Positions 55,188-63,885 of a DNA stretch of 64,000 bases are shown here, in pieces (within the stretch, counting starts at the first letter, position 1; every line of letters starts with the position of its first letter). This DNA is from Anaerolineales bacterium (lineage in GTDB: Bacteria; Chloroflexota; Anaerolineae; 4572-78; J111). The notes beneath the pieces are model-generated. The model had not been told where the DNA came from and did not search any database. It saw only the letters and a list, made by a program, of their open reading frames with translations. The stretch covers positions 248,001-312,000 of the forward strand of contig JACKAU010000006.1 of the NCBI GenBank assembly GCA_020634855.1. Direction: 5' to 3'. Position numbers and translations under genes: made by a program.

Positions 55188-56177
55188 ATGGACTCTATTT
55201 TGTGGCAAAAAATCATCTCCATCATCGAAAACAATGAGCGATTTGTATTATCATCTCACATCAACCCCGACTGCGATGCTTTAGGCTCCGAACTAGCGTT
55301 GGCGGAGCAGTTGAGGAGTCTGGGCAAGACAGTGAACATCATCAACACAGACCCAGTAGCTGCCAACTACCGCTTTCTCGATCGGAAACAGAGAATTCAG
55401 CAGTATTCTGAAAAGCGACACAGCCGCATTATAAAAAAAGCCGAAGTCGTCATTGTCCTTGACGCCTCCGGCGGTTGGGAGCGGTTGGGTGCGGTTGGCA
55501 AAGCTTTGGCCCAGGCCGAAGCGATTAAACTCTGCATCGACCATCATCCTGATGCCACCGATTTTGTGGATGTGGCTGTGGTCGATACCGAGGCTTCGGC
55601 CACCGGCGAATTGATCTATGACCTGATTATGGCGATGGGCGGTTCGCTGTCCAACAATATCGCCCAGTCTCTCTATGCGGCTATCGTCACCGATACCGGC
55701 AGCTTCCGCTTTCCCAAAACCAGCCCGCGTACCCACCGGATTACGGCTGAATTATTAGTCGCCGGCGCCGACCCGATGTATATCTACCGTCAAATTTACG
55801 AGCAAAACCTACTGGAAACCATTCAGCTCAAAGGCCATATTATGGCCTCGATTCGCACAGCGGCCAATGGGCAAATTGCCTATTATGGCGTATCGCAAAA
55901 TACGCTTAAGCAGTTCGATGTCAAAACATCCGAATTGGATGGCGTCGCCAGCTTGGGGCAGTTGATTGGCGGCGTGCGGGTAACGATTTATTGTATGGAG
56001 CTGCCGCAAGAACGCGTCAAAATCAGCTTGCGCAGCGACGGGACCGTTACCATCAATCAAATCGCCTTTGGTTACGGCGGCGGAGGACATCCTTCAGCCG
56101 CCGGAGCCATTGCTGAGGGTCACCTGGCCGAGGTTATGGCCGAGATAATCGCCAAAGTAGAGCATCTACTGTCCTAA
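55188..56177 (+). CDS. nrnA: DHH-family oligoribonuclease/pAp phosphatase (NrnA-like)
   Basis: 329 residues from ATG 55188, one base after the amidase stop. DHH N-domain: HINPDCDALGSELALAEQL, VVIVLDASGGWERLG, IDHHPDATDF, AIVTDTGSFRFPKTSPRTHR. DHHA1 C-domain: KISLRSDGTVTINQIAFGYGGGGHPSAAGAIAEG. Degrades nano-RNAs and/or 3'-phosphoadenosine 5'-phosphate in the cytosol. All metal-binding residues are present. Confidence 0.93.
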   Translation: MDSILWQKIISIIENNERFVLSSHINPDCDALGSELALAEQLRSLGKTVNIINTDPVAANYRFLDRKQRIQQYSEKRHSRIIKKAEVVIVLDASGGWERLGAVGKALAQAEAIKLCIDHHPDATDFVDVAVVDTEASATGELIYDLIMAMGGSLSNNIAQSLYAAIVTDTGSFRFPKTSPRTHRITAELLVAGADPMYIYRQIYEQNLLETIQLKGHIMASIRTAANGQIAYYGVSQNTLKQFDVKTSELDGVASLGQLIGGVRVTIYCMELPQERVKISLRSDGTVTINQIAFGYGGGGHPSAAGAIAEGHLAEVMAEIIAKVEHLLS

Positions 56178-56179
56178 AT

Positions 56180-56219
56180 CAGGAGGCCGGCACTTACTGA
56201 ACTAAAGTGCCGGTCTCCT
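56180..56219 (+). terminator. Strong hairpin after nrnA
   Basis: AGGAGGCCGGCACTT and AAAGTGCCGGTCTCCT pair with one mismatch around 8 nt, 3 bp after the nrnA stop. No U-run follows. Confidence 0.65.
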
Positions 56220-56380
56220 AAATGAGGATCTCGATTATTGTGCATTTTCTAACAATAAAGCACAGAGTGATTGCCACTTTTATAAAAAGCGTTTATACTT
56301 CCAATATAATTCTAACAGTTGTAGTGTATACTATCGCCAAAAAAGACAAACCATTCCTGGTATAGCTTGGAGACAGACCC

Positions 56381-56698
56381 ATGCCGATTTATGAATATGC
56401 CTGCTCAAACTGCGGTGTCAACTTTGAGAAACGACAAGGCTTTAATGATGCCCCTCTAAATACCTATGAAAACTGCCCCAATAATCAAGAGGGCTGCCAG
56501 ATCCAGCGATTAATTTCCAGCCCGGCTATCGTTTTCAAAGGAACCGGCTTCTATATCAACGATAGTCGCGATCACAAGAACGGAACCAACGGCAAGGGCG
56601 CCAAGAAGGAAAAAGTAGAGAGTAAAACTGAATCTCAAACTGAGACCAAATCCGAAACCAAATCCGAAACTAAATCCGAAACTAAAGGATCTGATTGA
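56381..56698 (+). CDS. FmdB-family zinc-ribbon protein
   Basis: 105 residues from ATG 56381. FmdB motif MPIYEYACSNCGVNFEKRQGFND with two CxxC-like pairs (Cys8/Cys11 and ENCPNNQEGC), then IQRLISSPAIVFKGTGFYINDSR. The C-terminus is a Lys/Ser/Glu/Thr repeat (ETKS repeated three times plus variants). Regulatory or metal-handling role unproven. Terminator at 56748. Confidence 0.92.
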   Translation: MPIYEYACSNCGVNFEKRQGFNDAPLNTYENCPNNQEGCQIQRLISSPAIVFKGTGFYINDSRDHKNGTNGKGAKKEKVESKTESQTETKSETKSETKSETKGSD

Positions 56699-56747
56699 CG
56701 CTCAGAGCAATCTGGCCTTTTCAAATTAACCCCCAATAATCGGTAAT

Positions 56748-56771
56748 GTCCGGTCAACGCCGGACTTTTTT
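56748..56771 (+). terminator. Rho-independent terminator after fmdB
   Basis: GTCCGG, TCAACG, CCGGAC followed by TTTTTT. Confidence 0.9.
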
Positions 56772-56913
56772 GTCCTCCCCGAATAAATTGACTACGTTGA
56801 TAAACTCGCCTATCATACCTTTGTTAACGCCAGTTGTTACTCTCCTCAAAGACCAACCATAATTTACAGCAATCAATTTTTGCGTCGCCGACCGTGTGGT
56901 AAAAATAGGAACT

Positions 56914-59256
56914 ATGATGTTCAACCGAACCATCCATTCAAAAATTTTAAATCTTAGATTGGCCCTCAACAGCTATCCCATCCTCTCAGAAAAAATTCGG
57001 CAGCGCATGCGGCAAGAAATCTTTGTAAGAGGGATTATTGCGCCTAATATTTTCGAGGAAGAAGTTGAGCTAAAAGCCATTGAATCTCAAAAATTAGAGG
57101 GGTTAACCGAACCTTTATTCCAGGAACCGGAAGAGATTTGGAAAAGACGTCTGGCTCGGGTGAGAGATAATCTGACCGACTTTTATTTTGCCTATAATCT
57201 ACCGCAAGCCCTTTTTGAAGAAATTGTCGAAAGCGCGGTTAACGAAAATCGCAACGGCCAGCCCCGAAAGGTCTTACTGACCATCAATCCTGAGTTGACG
57301 CCTTGGAATCTGCTTTTTGCTCAAGCGGAGAAATACGCGGCCTACCCACCTGAGCTATACGAAAATATAAAACATCATTTGATGTCAATCGTCGTGGTAT
57401 TAATTAAAGGGCTGGTCAGCGACCAGCTAGCCTTTATTCACGTCGCCCGCAAATTTATCACCATTTTCGATTTACGTGAAATTCGAGCGCATCGTATTGG
57501 CCGGGGTAAAATTGGTGGTAAGGCGGCGGGCATGCTGCTGGCCTACAACATCCTCGATCGACCGGAACCGGATGACGAAATCGACTTAAGCAGTTACATT
57601 GGTTTGCCCGAAACGCATTTTCTGGGAAGTGACGTCTACTACAACTTCAAAGATGTCAACAATTTCGAACAATTTTCCAGCCAGAAATATCTAACACGTG
57701 AGGAGATCGAGCGAGAATATCCGCGTATTTTAGAGGCGTATCTAACAGGCAAATTTCCTAAGGATATTACCGACAAACTGCGCGAGTTACTAGAGGATAT
57801 TGGCAACGTTCCAATTATTGTACGCTCATCAAGTCTGCTAGAGGATAACTTTGGCAGTTCCTTTGCCGGCAAATATGAAAGCTATTTTTTATCGAACCAA
57901 GGGACGATCGAAGAAAATTTGGCTGCACTGGTCGACGCAGTGATCAAAATCTATGCCAGTGTACTCACGCCCGACGCGCTGTTTTACCGGCAAATTCACG
58001 GTCTCGATGATTATGATGAACGAATGGCCATTCTTATTCAAAAAGTTCAAGGCAAACGGTACGGTAAATATTTTTTCCCGTACATTGCCGGCGTCGGGTT
58101 CAGCCGTAATCCTTTCATCTGGAACAACAAACTCAAACGCGAGGACGGCTTTCTACGAATCGTCTTGGGGCTGGGCACGCGGGCCGTTGACCGGGTATCG
58201 CGTGATTATCCACGGATGATTGGCCTAAGCCATCCCTTGATCAGGCCGGAGAAAACGGCCAGAGATATTATCCGGTATTCGCAACAATTTATCGATGTGA
58301 TCGATTTAGAGGAAGGGGAAGTAAAATCTGTTCCCGTTTCTGAGGTGTTGACCTGTGATTTTCCCGGATATCAATATATCGCTTCGGTCGATGAGGGAGA
58401 TTATGTTAAACCGGTTTTCTCGCTCGGCAGCCAGATCCCGCCCGAGGATCTTGTCTTGACGTTTGACAACCTGCTCAAAAATACCGATTTTGCGAAGATA
58501 ATGAAAACGATCTTAAAGAAACTTGAGCGTCACTACGGACGTCCGGTGGACATTGAATTTACGGTGGAACTCATCCCAGGGTATCCCAAACCCAGTTTCA
58601 AGATCTACCTGTTGCAGTGCCGTCCGTTGAGCAACCGGGATTGGGACCCCAATATTGTCGTGCCCCAGAATATACCCAAACAAGACCAAGTGTTTACCTC
58701 AAACCGTATTGTTCCGCAGGGTATTGTCGATCGGATCAAATATATCGTCTATATTGACCCGGAACGCTACATTCAAACCCACGATAACAGCCTACGCCTT
58801 GACCTGGCCCGGATCGTTAGCCGCCTTAATAAGCAACTTGAGGGTGCGGACTTCATCCTTATGGGGCCAGGCCGCTGGGGCAGTTCTAATGCTGATCTTG
58901 GGGTAAAAATATCTTACGCCGATATCTATAACACCAGCATGCTGATTGAAATCGCCATCCCCCGTAACGGAGCCGACCCCGAATTATCTTATGGCACTCA
59001 TTTTTTTCAGGATTTGGTCGAAACCAACATATATCCGCTCGCGCTTTTTCCGGAAAATGCTGAAACCGTTTTCAACAAAGCGTTTTTCGACCAGGCCCCC
59101 AATCAATTGGCTTCACTTCTGCCTCAATACAGCGATCTTTCTGACTACATCAAAGTCATCAGTGTTCCGGAAGTAAGCCAAGGCCGATTGCTGCGGGTTG
59201 TCATGAGCGCCAATCATAACCAAGCCTTAGCGTATCTGCACCAATACGAGGATTAG
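56914..59256 (+). CDS. PEP/pyruvate-binding domain protein (PPDK N-domain-like)
   Basis: 780 residues from ATG 56914 (AGGA 6 nt upstream). An N-terminal helical region of about 190 residues, then the ATP-grasp-like PEP/pyruvate-binding domain: GRGKIGGKAAGMLLAYNI, VPIIVRSSSLLEDNFGSSFAGKYESYFLSNQG, IAGVGFSRNPFIWN and FTVELIPGYPKPSFKIYLLQCRPLS. No PEP-synthase phosphohistidine or PEP-utilising C-domain follows; instead ADFILMGPGRWGSSNADLGVKISYADIYN. A substrate-phosphorylating role is inferred; the true reaction is unknown. Confidence 0.9.
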   Translation: MMFNRTIHSKILNLRLALNSYPILSEKIRQRMRQEIFVRGIIAPNIFEEEVELKAIESQKLEGLTEPLFQEPEEIWKRRLARVRDNLTDFYFAYNLPQALFEEIVESAVNENRNGQPRKVLLTINPELTPWNLLFAQAEKYAAYPPELYENIKHHLMSIVVVLIKGLVSDQLAFIHVARKFITIFDLREIRAHRIGRGKIGGKAAGMLLAYNILDRPEPDDEIDLSSYIGLPETHFLGSDVYYNFKDVNNFEQFSSQKYLTREEIEREYPRILEAYLTGKFPKDITDKLRELLEDIGNVPIIVRSSSLLEDNFGSSFAGKYESYFLSNQGTIEENLAALVDAVIKIYASVLTPDALFYRQIHGLDDYDERMAILIQKVQGKRYGKYFFPYIAGVGFSRNPFIWNNKLKREDGFLRIVLGLGTRAVDRVSRDYPRMIGLSHPLIRPEKTARDIIRYSQQFIDVIDLEEGEVKSVPVSEVLTCDFPGYQYIASVDEGDYVKPVFSLGSQIPPEDLVLTFDNLLKNTDFAKIMKTILKKLERHYGRPVDIEFTVELIPGYPKPSFKIYLLQCRPLSNRDWDPNIVVPQNIPKQDQVFTSNRIVPQGIVDRIKYIVYIDPERYIQTHDNSLRLDLARIVSRLNKQLEGADFILMGPGRWGSSNADLGVKISYADIYNTSMLIEIAIPRNGADPELSYGTHFFQDLVETNIYPLALFPENAETVFNKAFFDQAPNQLASLLPQYSDLSDYIKVISVPEVSQGRLLRVVMSANHNQALAYLHQYED

Positions 59257-59313
59257 CGCTTCACCAAAACCGTAAACACTTTTGTTGATTCTAAAGTGGC
59301 CAAATGGGAATTT

Positions 59314-59342
59314 AAAAGACCTCGAAATTGATGAGGTCTTTT
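59314..59342 (+). terminator. Rho-independent terminator after the PEP-binding gene
   Basis: AAAAGACCTC, loop GAAATTGAT, GAGGTCTTTT. Usable from both sides; also ends 59365-59688. Confidence 0.85.
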
Positions 59343-59364
59343 GCTCAAAAGAGTAAAACCAAGG

Positions 59365-59688
59365 CTAAATGCGTAGTTCGTACCCTTGTCCACGTCGAGT
59401 CAAGATCATTTCCGGAATGCGTGGATTATCTTCTATTTTTTGGCGCAGCCAACAAATGTGAACATCTAGTGTTCTGGTATCGCCCAAATACTCCGTATTC
59501 CAAACTTCCTGCATCAAATCACTCCGGCTGACTACCTTACCGACATTTCTCATCAGCAGAGCCATCAGTTTTGTTTCTTTTGGAGTCAGATGAATTTCTG
59601 TTTCATTTTTGCGCAGGGTGGTTTTATCCATGTCTAAAACCATTCCATCAATTTCCACCAACCCATGCGATTCTTTTTGACGAGGCAT
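59365..59688 (-). CDS. Stand-alone OmpR-type winged-helix protein
   Basis: 107 residues from ATG 59688 (GGAG upstream). Whole protein is a PhoB/OmpR effector domain: EIHLTPKETKLMALLMRNVGKVVSRSDLMQEVWNTEYLGDTRTLDVHICWLRQKIEDNPRIPEMILTRRGQGYELRI. No receiver domain and no partner kinase nearby, so it acts as an orphan DNA-binding regulator. The 59689-59917 gap has no clear signal. Confidence 0.9.
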   Translation of the reverse strand: MPRQKESHGLVEIDGMVLDMDKTTLRKNETEIHLTPKETKLMALLMRNVGKVVSRSDLMQEVWNTEYLGDTRTLDVHICWLRQKIEDNPRIPEMILTRRGQGYELRI

Positions 59689-59917
59689 CACAATCCATCT
59701 CCTAAACTAAATTTATTTTATGATGTTAAATAAACGCATTGCTCATAATAGAGACATAGACTTTAAGAATATTATAGATAGCTTGAGACAAAAAAGCTAT
59801 AGGAGTTGTGTCCTGCTTGATCATACAATTTAATGATGTTAAGTCGCTGTGACTAAAACTTACTTACCTGCAAAGGGGATAACCACCTTTTGATTAGAAA
59901 CTAATTGACTGAACTTA

Positions 59918-60559
59918 TTAAACTGTCAGTTGAAGATGGGTTTTTAACTTATCCAGTTCAAACTTGGTCAAGTCTCGCCAGTGGCCGGGTTGTAGGTCAC
60001 CCAATTCAATCGGCCCGATGGCAATGCGGATCAGGCGCAGCGTAGGATGACCGACCGCAGCAGTCATACGCCTGACCTGTCGCTTACGACCCTCAGCGAT
60101 AACGATTTTAAGCCAATCCGTTGGCACTTGTTGGCGGTAGCGAATCGGTTCTGATCGCGGAAACAGTTCCGGTTCAGATTCAAGTCGCTCAACTTGAGCC
60201 GGCCGGGTGAGCTGACCTTGGACCAGTACCCCGGCTCGTAGTTGATCCAACGCTGCCTCATTGGGAATACGCTCAACTTGAACCAGATATACTTTGGGAA
60301 GTTTATACCTGGGATGAGTAATGCGATGAGCCAGCTTACCATCTGAAGTAAGCAACAGCAATCCTTCACTGTCATAATCCAAGCGTCCGGCAGCGTAAAC
60401 ATCAGGAACATCTACAAAATCGCCAACGGTGGATCGCCCTTCCGGGTCTGTAAAGGAACTGAGCACTTTATACGGTTTGCAAAAAATAAGCGTACGACTG
60501 ACGGCTGGTTGTTTCGGCGGTGAGGCCGGATAAAAACGGCGTTTTTTTTGTTTCGACAT
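59918..60559 (-). CDS. rRNA pseudouridine synthase (RluE/RsuA family)
   Basis: 213 residues from ATG 60559 (MSKQKKRRFY); a longer frame to 60598 overlaps the upstream gene stop. No S4 domain. Catalytic motif AAGRLDYDSEGLLLLTSDG with the Asp in GRLD; KVYLVQVERIPNEAALDQL and VIAEGRKRQVRRMTAAVGHPTLRLIRIAIGPIEL are family typical. RluE modifies 23S rRNA U2457; RsuA and RluB relatives differ, so the exact site is inferred. Start is 18 bp from the MEMO stop, in the same direction. Confidence 0.92.
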   Translation of the reverse strand: MSKQKKRRFYPASPPKQPAVSRTLIFCKPYKVLSSFTDPEGRSTVGDFVDVPDVYAAGRLDYDSEGLLLLTSDGKLAHRITHPRYKLPKVYLVQVERIPNEAALDQLRAGVLVQGQLTRPAQVERLESEPELFPRSEPIRYRQQVPTDWLKIVIAEGRKRQVRRMTAAVGHPTLRLIRIAIGPIELGDLQPGHWRDLTKFELDKLKTHLQLTV

Positions 60560-60576
60560 GGGTCTAACGCCGAAAC

Positions 60577-61794
60577 TTACTGCCACACCAAACCGCACAC
60601 CGAGACGAACGAACGATTGTTATGATCGGCCGGGCAAAGATCATACGAGATAGTTTGCCCCTTTGTTTGCTGCAATGCACTTAGTGTAAAGTAAAAGGGA
60701 GATAGGCCGCACACGTTCCGCTCGAATTGACCGGCTTTCATAAAGTCAAAGAAAGCGTCGGCGCTGCCTAAACACAAATTGTTCATCAACGCCTGATCGT
60801 CAATTTTCATCTTTTCGTAGCCGACTGTATCGATCGGCGAGCCATCGAACGCCGGCCCCATATGGGCCAAATCACCTGAAGCGACGATCAAGGTTCGCCG
60901 GCTGGCGATAATTTCACGCAGAGCGGCCACAAAGGCTTTGATAGTGGCGTCCTCGGTGATGTCGGCTTCATCAAGCATAAAATGCCGAAATGACCCGGTT
61001 AAGATGGGCAGAACCGGACACGGCTTGCCCTCACGCAAATATTGCAGCCAAACAATATCCAACTCAATAGAATGTTCGCCTCGATGGTGAAGCTCATCGC
61101 TAAAAGCGCGTTCGGGGCCAATGACGTCGGCCAGATGATCGACCAAATCCGTGGCGGTTGGTAGTACGCCCAATGGCGATGCGTAATTTTGAGGTGTTAG
61201 GGTAATGGTACCGTAGCTACCGTTGTGGTCGGTACCGATAATAATGACCAACTCCGCCTGGCGAACGGCCTCGGCAGCGCTGGTCCAGACTTTAGCATAG
61301 ACAGGTCCCCCTCGATGGTAGTCGATGTGAGGGCTGATGATCGCCCGGCTGTCGGCGGCAGCCGAGGCAACCGAACCGGCTTTTTCGACGTATTTCTTTA
61401 ACATCTGCCGCAAGGCTCCGGCCTGAGCAGGATATGACCCTCCTGCCAAAGCGGGCTGCCGATGCGGAGCCGACCGATAGGTTTCTACCGCAGCTAATTT
61501 GGCTTTATCGTATGTTTCACCTTCTAAGAGCAGGGCTTGATCGAACTGCTCCAACAGATTCTCAAGGACAGATTGAGTGACTTGCAGGCCATACCGACTC
61601 TCTAAACTGCGCTCGATATCTGAGAGGGTATGCCGCCCATCACACAACATAGCTACGGGGCCGAGGGCCTGGGGTAAAACGATAGCCGCTTCAGTGAGTT
61701 TCAATCCGTCTTGAAGGATAAAAACCGGCTCATTTTGATAGATAGTACGTTGGACGCTGATGTTTCGTAGTTTAGGTTTGTGTAAGTGATCCAT
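60577..61794 (-). CDS. amrB: AmmeMemoRadiSam system protein B (MEMO1 family) with N-terminal PqqD-like extension
   Basis: 405 residues from ATG 61794. Residues about 1-95 (NISVQRTIYQNEPVFILQDGLKLTEAAIVLPQALGPVAMLCDGRHTLSDIERSLESRYGLQVTQSVLENLLEQF) are a winged-helix, PqqD-like domain not found in minimal MEMO proteins. Residues about 110-405 are the MEMO domain (PALAGGSYPAQAGALRQML, SPHIDYHRGGPVYAKVW, LVIIIGTDHNG, DELHHRGEHSIELDIVWLQYL, IVASGDLAHMGPAFDG). Metal-binding His and Asp residues are present. The radical-SAM and AMMECR1 partners are not in the window. Confidence 0.9.
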   Translation of the reverse strand: MDHLHKPKLRNISVQRTIYQNEPVFILQDGLKLTEAAIVLPQALGPVAMLCDGRHTLSDIERSLESRYGLQVTQSVLENLLEQFDQALLLEGETYDKAKLAAVETYRSAPHRQPALAGGSYPAQAGALRQMLKKYVEKAGSVASAAADSRAIISPHIDYHRGGPVYAKVWTSAAEAVRQAELVIIIGTDHNGSYGTITLTPQNYASPLGVLPTATDLVDHLADVIGPERAFSDELHHRGEHSIELDIVWLQYLREGKPCPVLPILTGSFRHFMLDEADITEDATIKAFVAALREIIASRRTLIVASGDLAHMGPAFDGSPIDTVGYEKMKIDDQALMNNLCLGSADAFFDFMKAGQFERNVCGLSPFYFTLSALQQTKGQTISYDLCPADHNNRSFVSVCGLVWQ

Positions 61795-61928
61795 AGTCAG
61801 CCTGTGGTTAGCCGGATGTCGAGATATCAACCCGAGCAAGGTGTGGACTTAAGAGCCTAAAGTCAAGGATAATTAAATTATATCCGACTTTTAACTATAA
61901 TAAAAATGAGGCGGCCATTTTCAAACGA

Positions 61929-62354
61929 CTAATCGGAATGCCAATCTTCAACCACCATACGGAAGATATCTGACTCGGTAATGACGCCGACCAGCCGGCC
62001 GTCATCATCCACAACAGGTAACCCGCTGATTTTATAATCCAGCATCATCTTAGAAGCTTCTCTAATTGTGGCATCCTGAACGATGACTCGGGGTTCGGGC
62101 GTCATAATCTTTTCCACCGTAAGCCGCGAGATTACGTAGTTAAGCTCCCAGATGCTCAACGATGTCGCACCGGACGGTTCGGCTTCGCGCACATCGCCCA
62201 AGGTTACAATACCCACCAGTCGGCCATCTTTGACAACCGGCAGGCGGCGGATGTCATTTTCGGTCATCAACTGATGGGCCTCCGGCAGTGTTACATCGGG
62301 AGTGATGGTGATCACATCACGACTCATCCAATCTTTGACATATTCATGTTTCAT
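61929..62354 (-). CDS. Tandem CBS-domain protein
   Basis: 141 residues from ATG 62354 (GGAG upstream). Two CBS repeats only: VKDWMSRDVITITPDVTLPEAHQLMTENDIRRLPVVKDGRLVGIVTLGDV and VEKIMTPEPRVIVQDATIREASKMMLDYKISGLPVVDDDGRLVGVITESDIFRMVV. Binds adenine nucleotides and signals energy state. Next to the LivF/G genes in the same direction (33-bp gap), so it may regulate that transporter. Confidence 0.92.
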   Translation of the reverse strand: MKHEYVKDWMSRDVITITPDVTLPEAHQLMTENDIRRLPVVKDGRLVGIVTLGDVREAEPSGATSLSIWELNYVISRLTVEKIMTPEPRVIVQDATIREASKMMLDYKISGLPVVDDDGRLVGVITESDIFRMVVEDWHSD

Positions 62355-62387
62355 AGCGTTTATCTCCTCGCTTCATTAATCGGCTGC

Positions 62388-63110
62388 TTAGATACCTAGA
62401 TAGGCCTTGCGGACATCTTCATTTTTGGCTACCTCTCGTGATGGGCCTTCCAACTCCACTTGGCCCTCGTTGAGCACGTAGGCATAGTCGCTGACGGCCA
62501 GCGCCATCTGGACGTTTTGTTCGACCAGCAGCATGGTCAAACCTTCATCTTTGAGACGGCGTAGGATTTCAAATAAATCCAACACCAGAAACGGCGCTAA
62601 ACCCAACGAAAGTTCATCGATCATCAACACTTCGGGCTGGGCCATCAAACCACGCGCCACGGCCAGCATTTGCTGCTCGCCGCCGGACATCGTACCCGAT
62701 TTTTGATCGCGCCGTTCCTTCAACCGGGGAAACATCTCGAAGACGCGTTCCAGATTTTGCTTGTAGTTTTCTTTGGCACGACCGGTAAACGCCCCCATTT
62801 CTAAATTCTCAAAAACGGTCATATCGGTAAAAAGCTGCCGCCCTTCCGGCACCAATACTAACCCTTGAGACGCCTTAGCGTGGGCCGATATCCGGGTTAT
62901 ATCACTACCGTTGAAGTTCACCTGCCCTTTCGACGGCTTTAACAAGCCGACCACCGTACGCATTAGCGTGGTTTTACCGACCCCGTTGGCCCCCACCAGC
63001 GACGTGAGTTTTCCCCGCTCCAGGTTGAGCGATACGTCCCACAAAATCTGGACTTCCCCATAGCCGGACGAGACATTTTTCACTTCTAAAACTGCACCAT
63101 TTGTCGTCAT
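62388..63110 (-). CDS. livF: Branched-chain amino-acid-type ABC transporter ATPase (LivF-like)
   Basis: 240 residues from ATG 63110 (AGGAGC 8 nt upstream); a GTG at 63131 is less likely. Walker A LVGANGVGKTTLM, signature GTMSGGEQQMLAVARGL, Walker B EVLMIDELSLGLAP, switch VEQNVQMAL. The second ATPase of a Liv-type importer. Tightly linked to livG, whose stop is 10 bp upstream. Confidence 0.92.
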   Translation of the reverse strand: MTTNGAVLEVKNVSSGYGEVQILWDVSLNLERGKLTSLVGANGVGKTTLMRTVVGLLKPSKGQVNFNGSDITRISAHAKASQGLVLVPEGRQLFTDMTVFENLEMGAFTGRAKENYKQNLERVFEMFPRLKERRDQKSGTMSGGEQQMLAVARGLMAQPEVLMIDELSLGLAPFLVLDLFEILRRLKDEGLTMLLVEQNVQMALAVSDYAYVLNEGQVELEGPSREVAKNEDVRKAYLGI

Positions 63111-63120
63111 CGATCTGCTC

Positions 63121-63885
63121 CTATCCCCCACTCATCAACTTTTCGGCCAGGGCCGGATCGCCCAAGTAAGCCTCGATCACCTTGGGATCATTGACAATCT
63201 CGCCGGGCAAGCCTTCGGCAATGAGTTCGCCATGATCCAAGACGATGACCCGGTCGGACACGTTCATTAAGGCGTGCATCACGTGCTCGATAATGAGAAT
63301 GGTAACGCCTTGCTCCCTAATTCTGAGCACCACCTGCACCATTTCGGCGATTTCGGTCGGGTTTAGCCCGGCCAACACCTCGTCCAGCAGCAGTAGGTAG
63401 GGCCGAGCGGCCAGCGCCCGGGCCATTTCGAGCCGCTTCTTCTGGGCCACGTTCAAGCTGGCGGCCAGTTGATCGCGCCGTTCAGCCAGATGGAGAAATT
63501 CCAGCACCTCGAGCGCAATTTCTTCGGCCTGGCTCAGCGACCGCTGCTCGTGGCCGTAGCAAGAGCCGGCCACCACATTTTCCAGAACGGTTAACTCTTG
63601 CAGGGGCCGGACGATCTGATGCGTTCGAGCCAGGCCCAGGCTGACCACATCATACGGCTTCCAGCCGGTCATATCGACTCCTCGGAAGATGATTTGCCCT
63701 CTCGTGACCGGAAATACGCCGTTGATGCAGTTGAACAGCGTGGTTTTACCGGCCCCGTTCGGCCCGATTAGGCCCAGAACCTGCCCTTGCGGCAGATCGA
63801 ACGTCACATCCGACACCGCCGTCAAGCCGCCAAACTCCTTGGTGACATTGCGGAGTTGCAGTAGAACTCCATTGTCCTGACTCAT
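63121..63885 (-). CDS. livG: Branched-chain amino-acid-type ABC transporter ATPase (LivG-like)
   Basis: 254 residues from ATG 63885 (RBS GGAGGG), which overlaps the livM stop by ATGA. Walker A GLIGPNGAGKTTLFNCINGVF, livG-type linker, signature-like region LAASLNVAQKKRLEMARALA (LNV replaces LSG, usual in LivG), Walker B YLLLLDEVLAGLNP, switch IIEHVMHAL. Energises the permease with LivF. Substrate class inferred from family (branched-chain amino acids, amides or urea). Confidence 0.93.
   Translation of the reverse strand: MSQDNGVLLQLRNVTKEFGGLTAVSDVTFDLPQGQVLGLIGPNGAGKTTLFNCINGVFPVTRGQIIFRGVDMTGWKPYDVVSLGLARTHQIVRPLQELTVLENVVAGSCYGHEQRSLSQAEEIALEVLEFLHLAERRDQLAASLNVAQKKRLEMARALAARPYLLLLDEVLAGLNPTEIAEMVQVVLRIREQGVTILIIEHVMHALMNVSDRVIVLDHGELIAEGLPGEIVNDPKVIEAYLGDPALAEKLMSGG

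Noticed and set aside
59365..59688. Truncated two-component response regulator
   Set aside because: No remnants of a receiver domain upstream, and it has its own RBS and start, so it is better seen as a stand-alone winged-helix protein.
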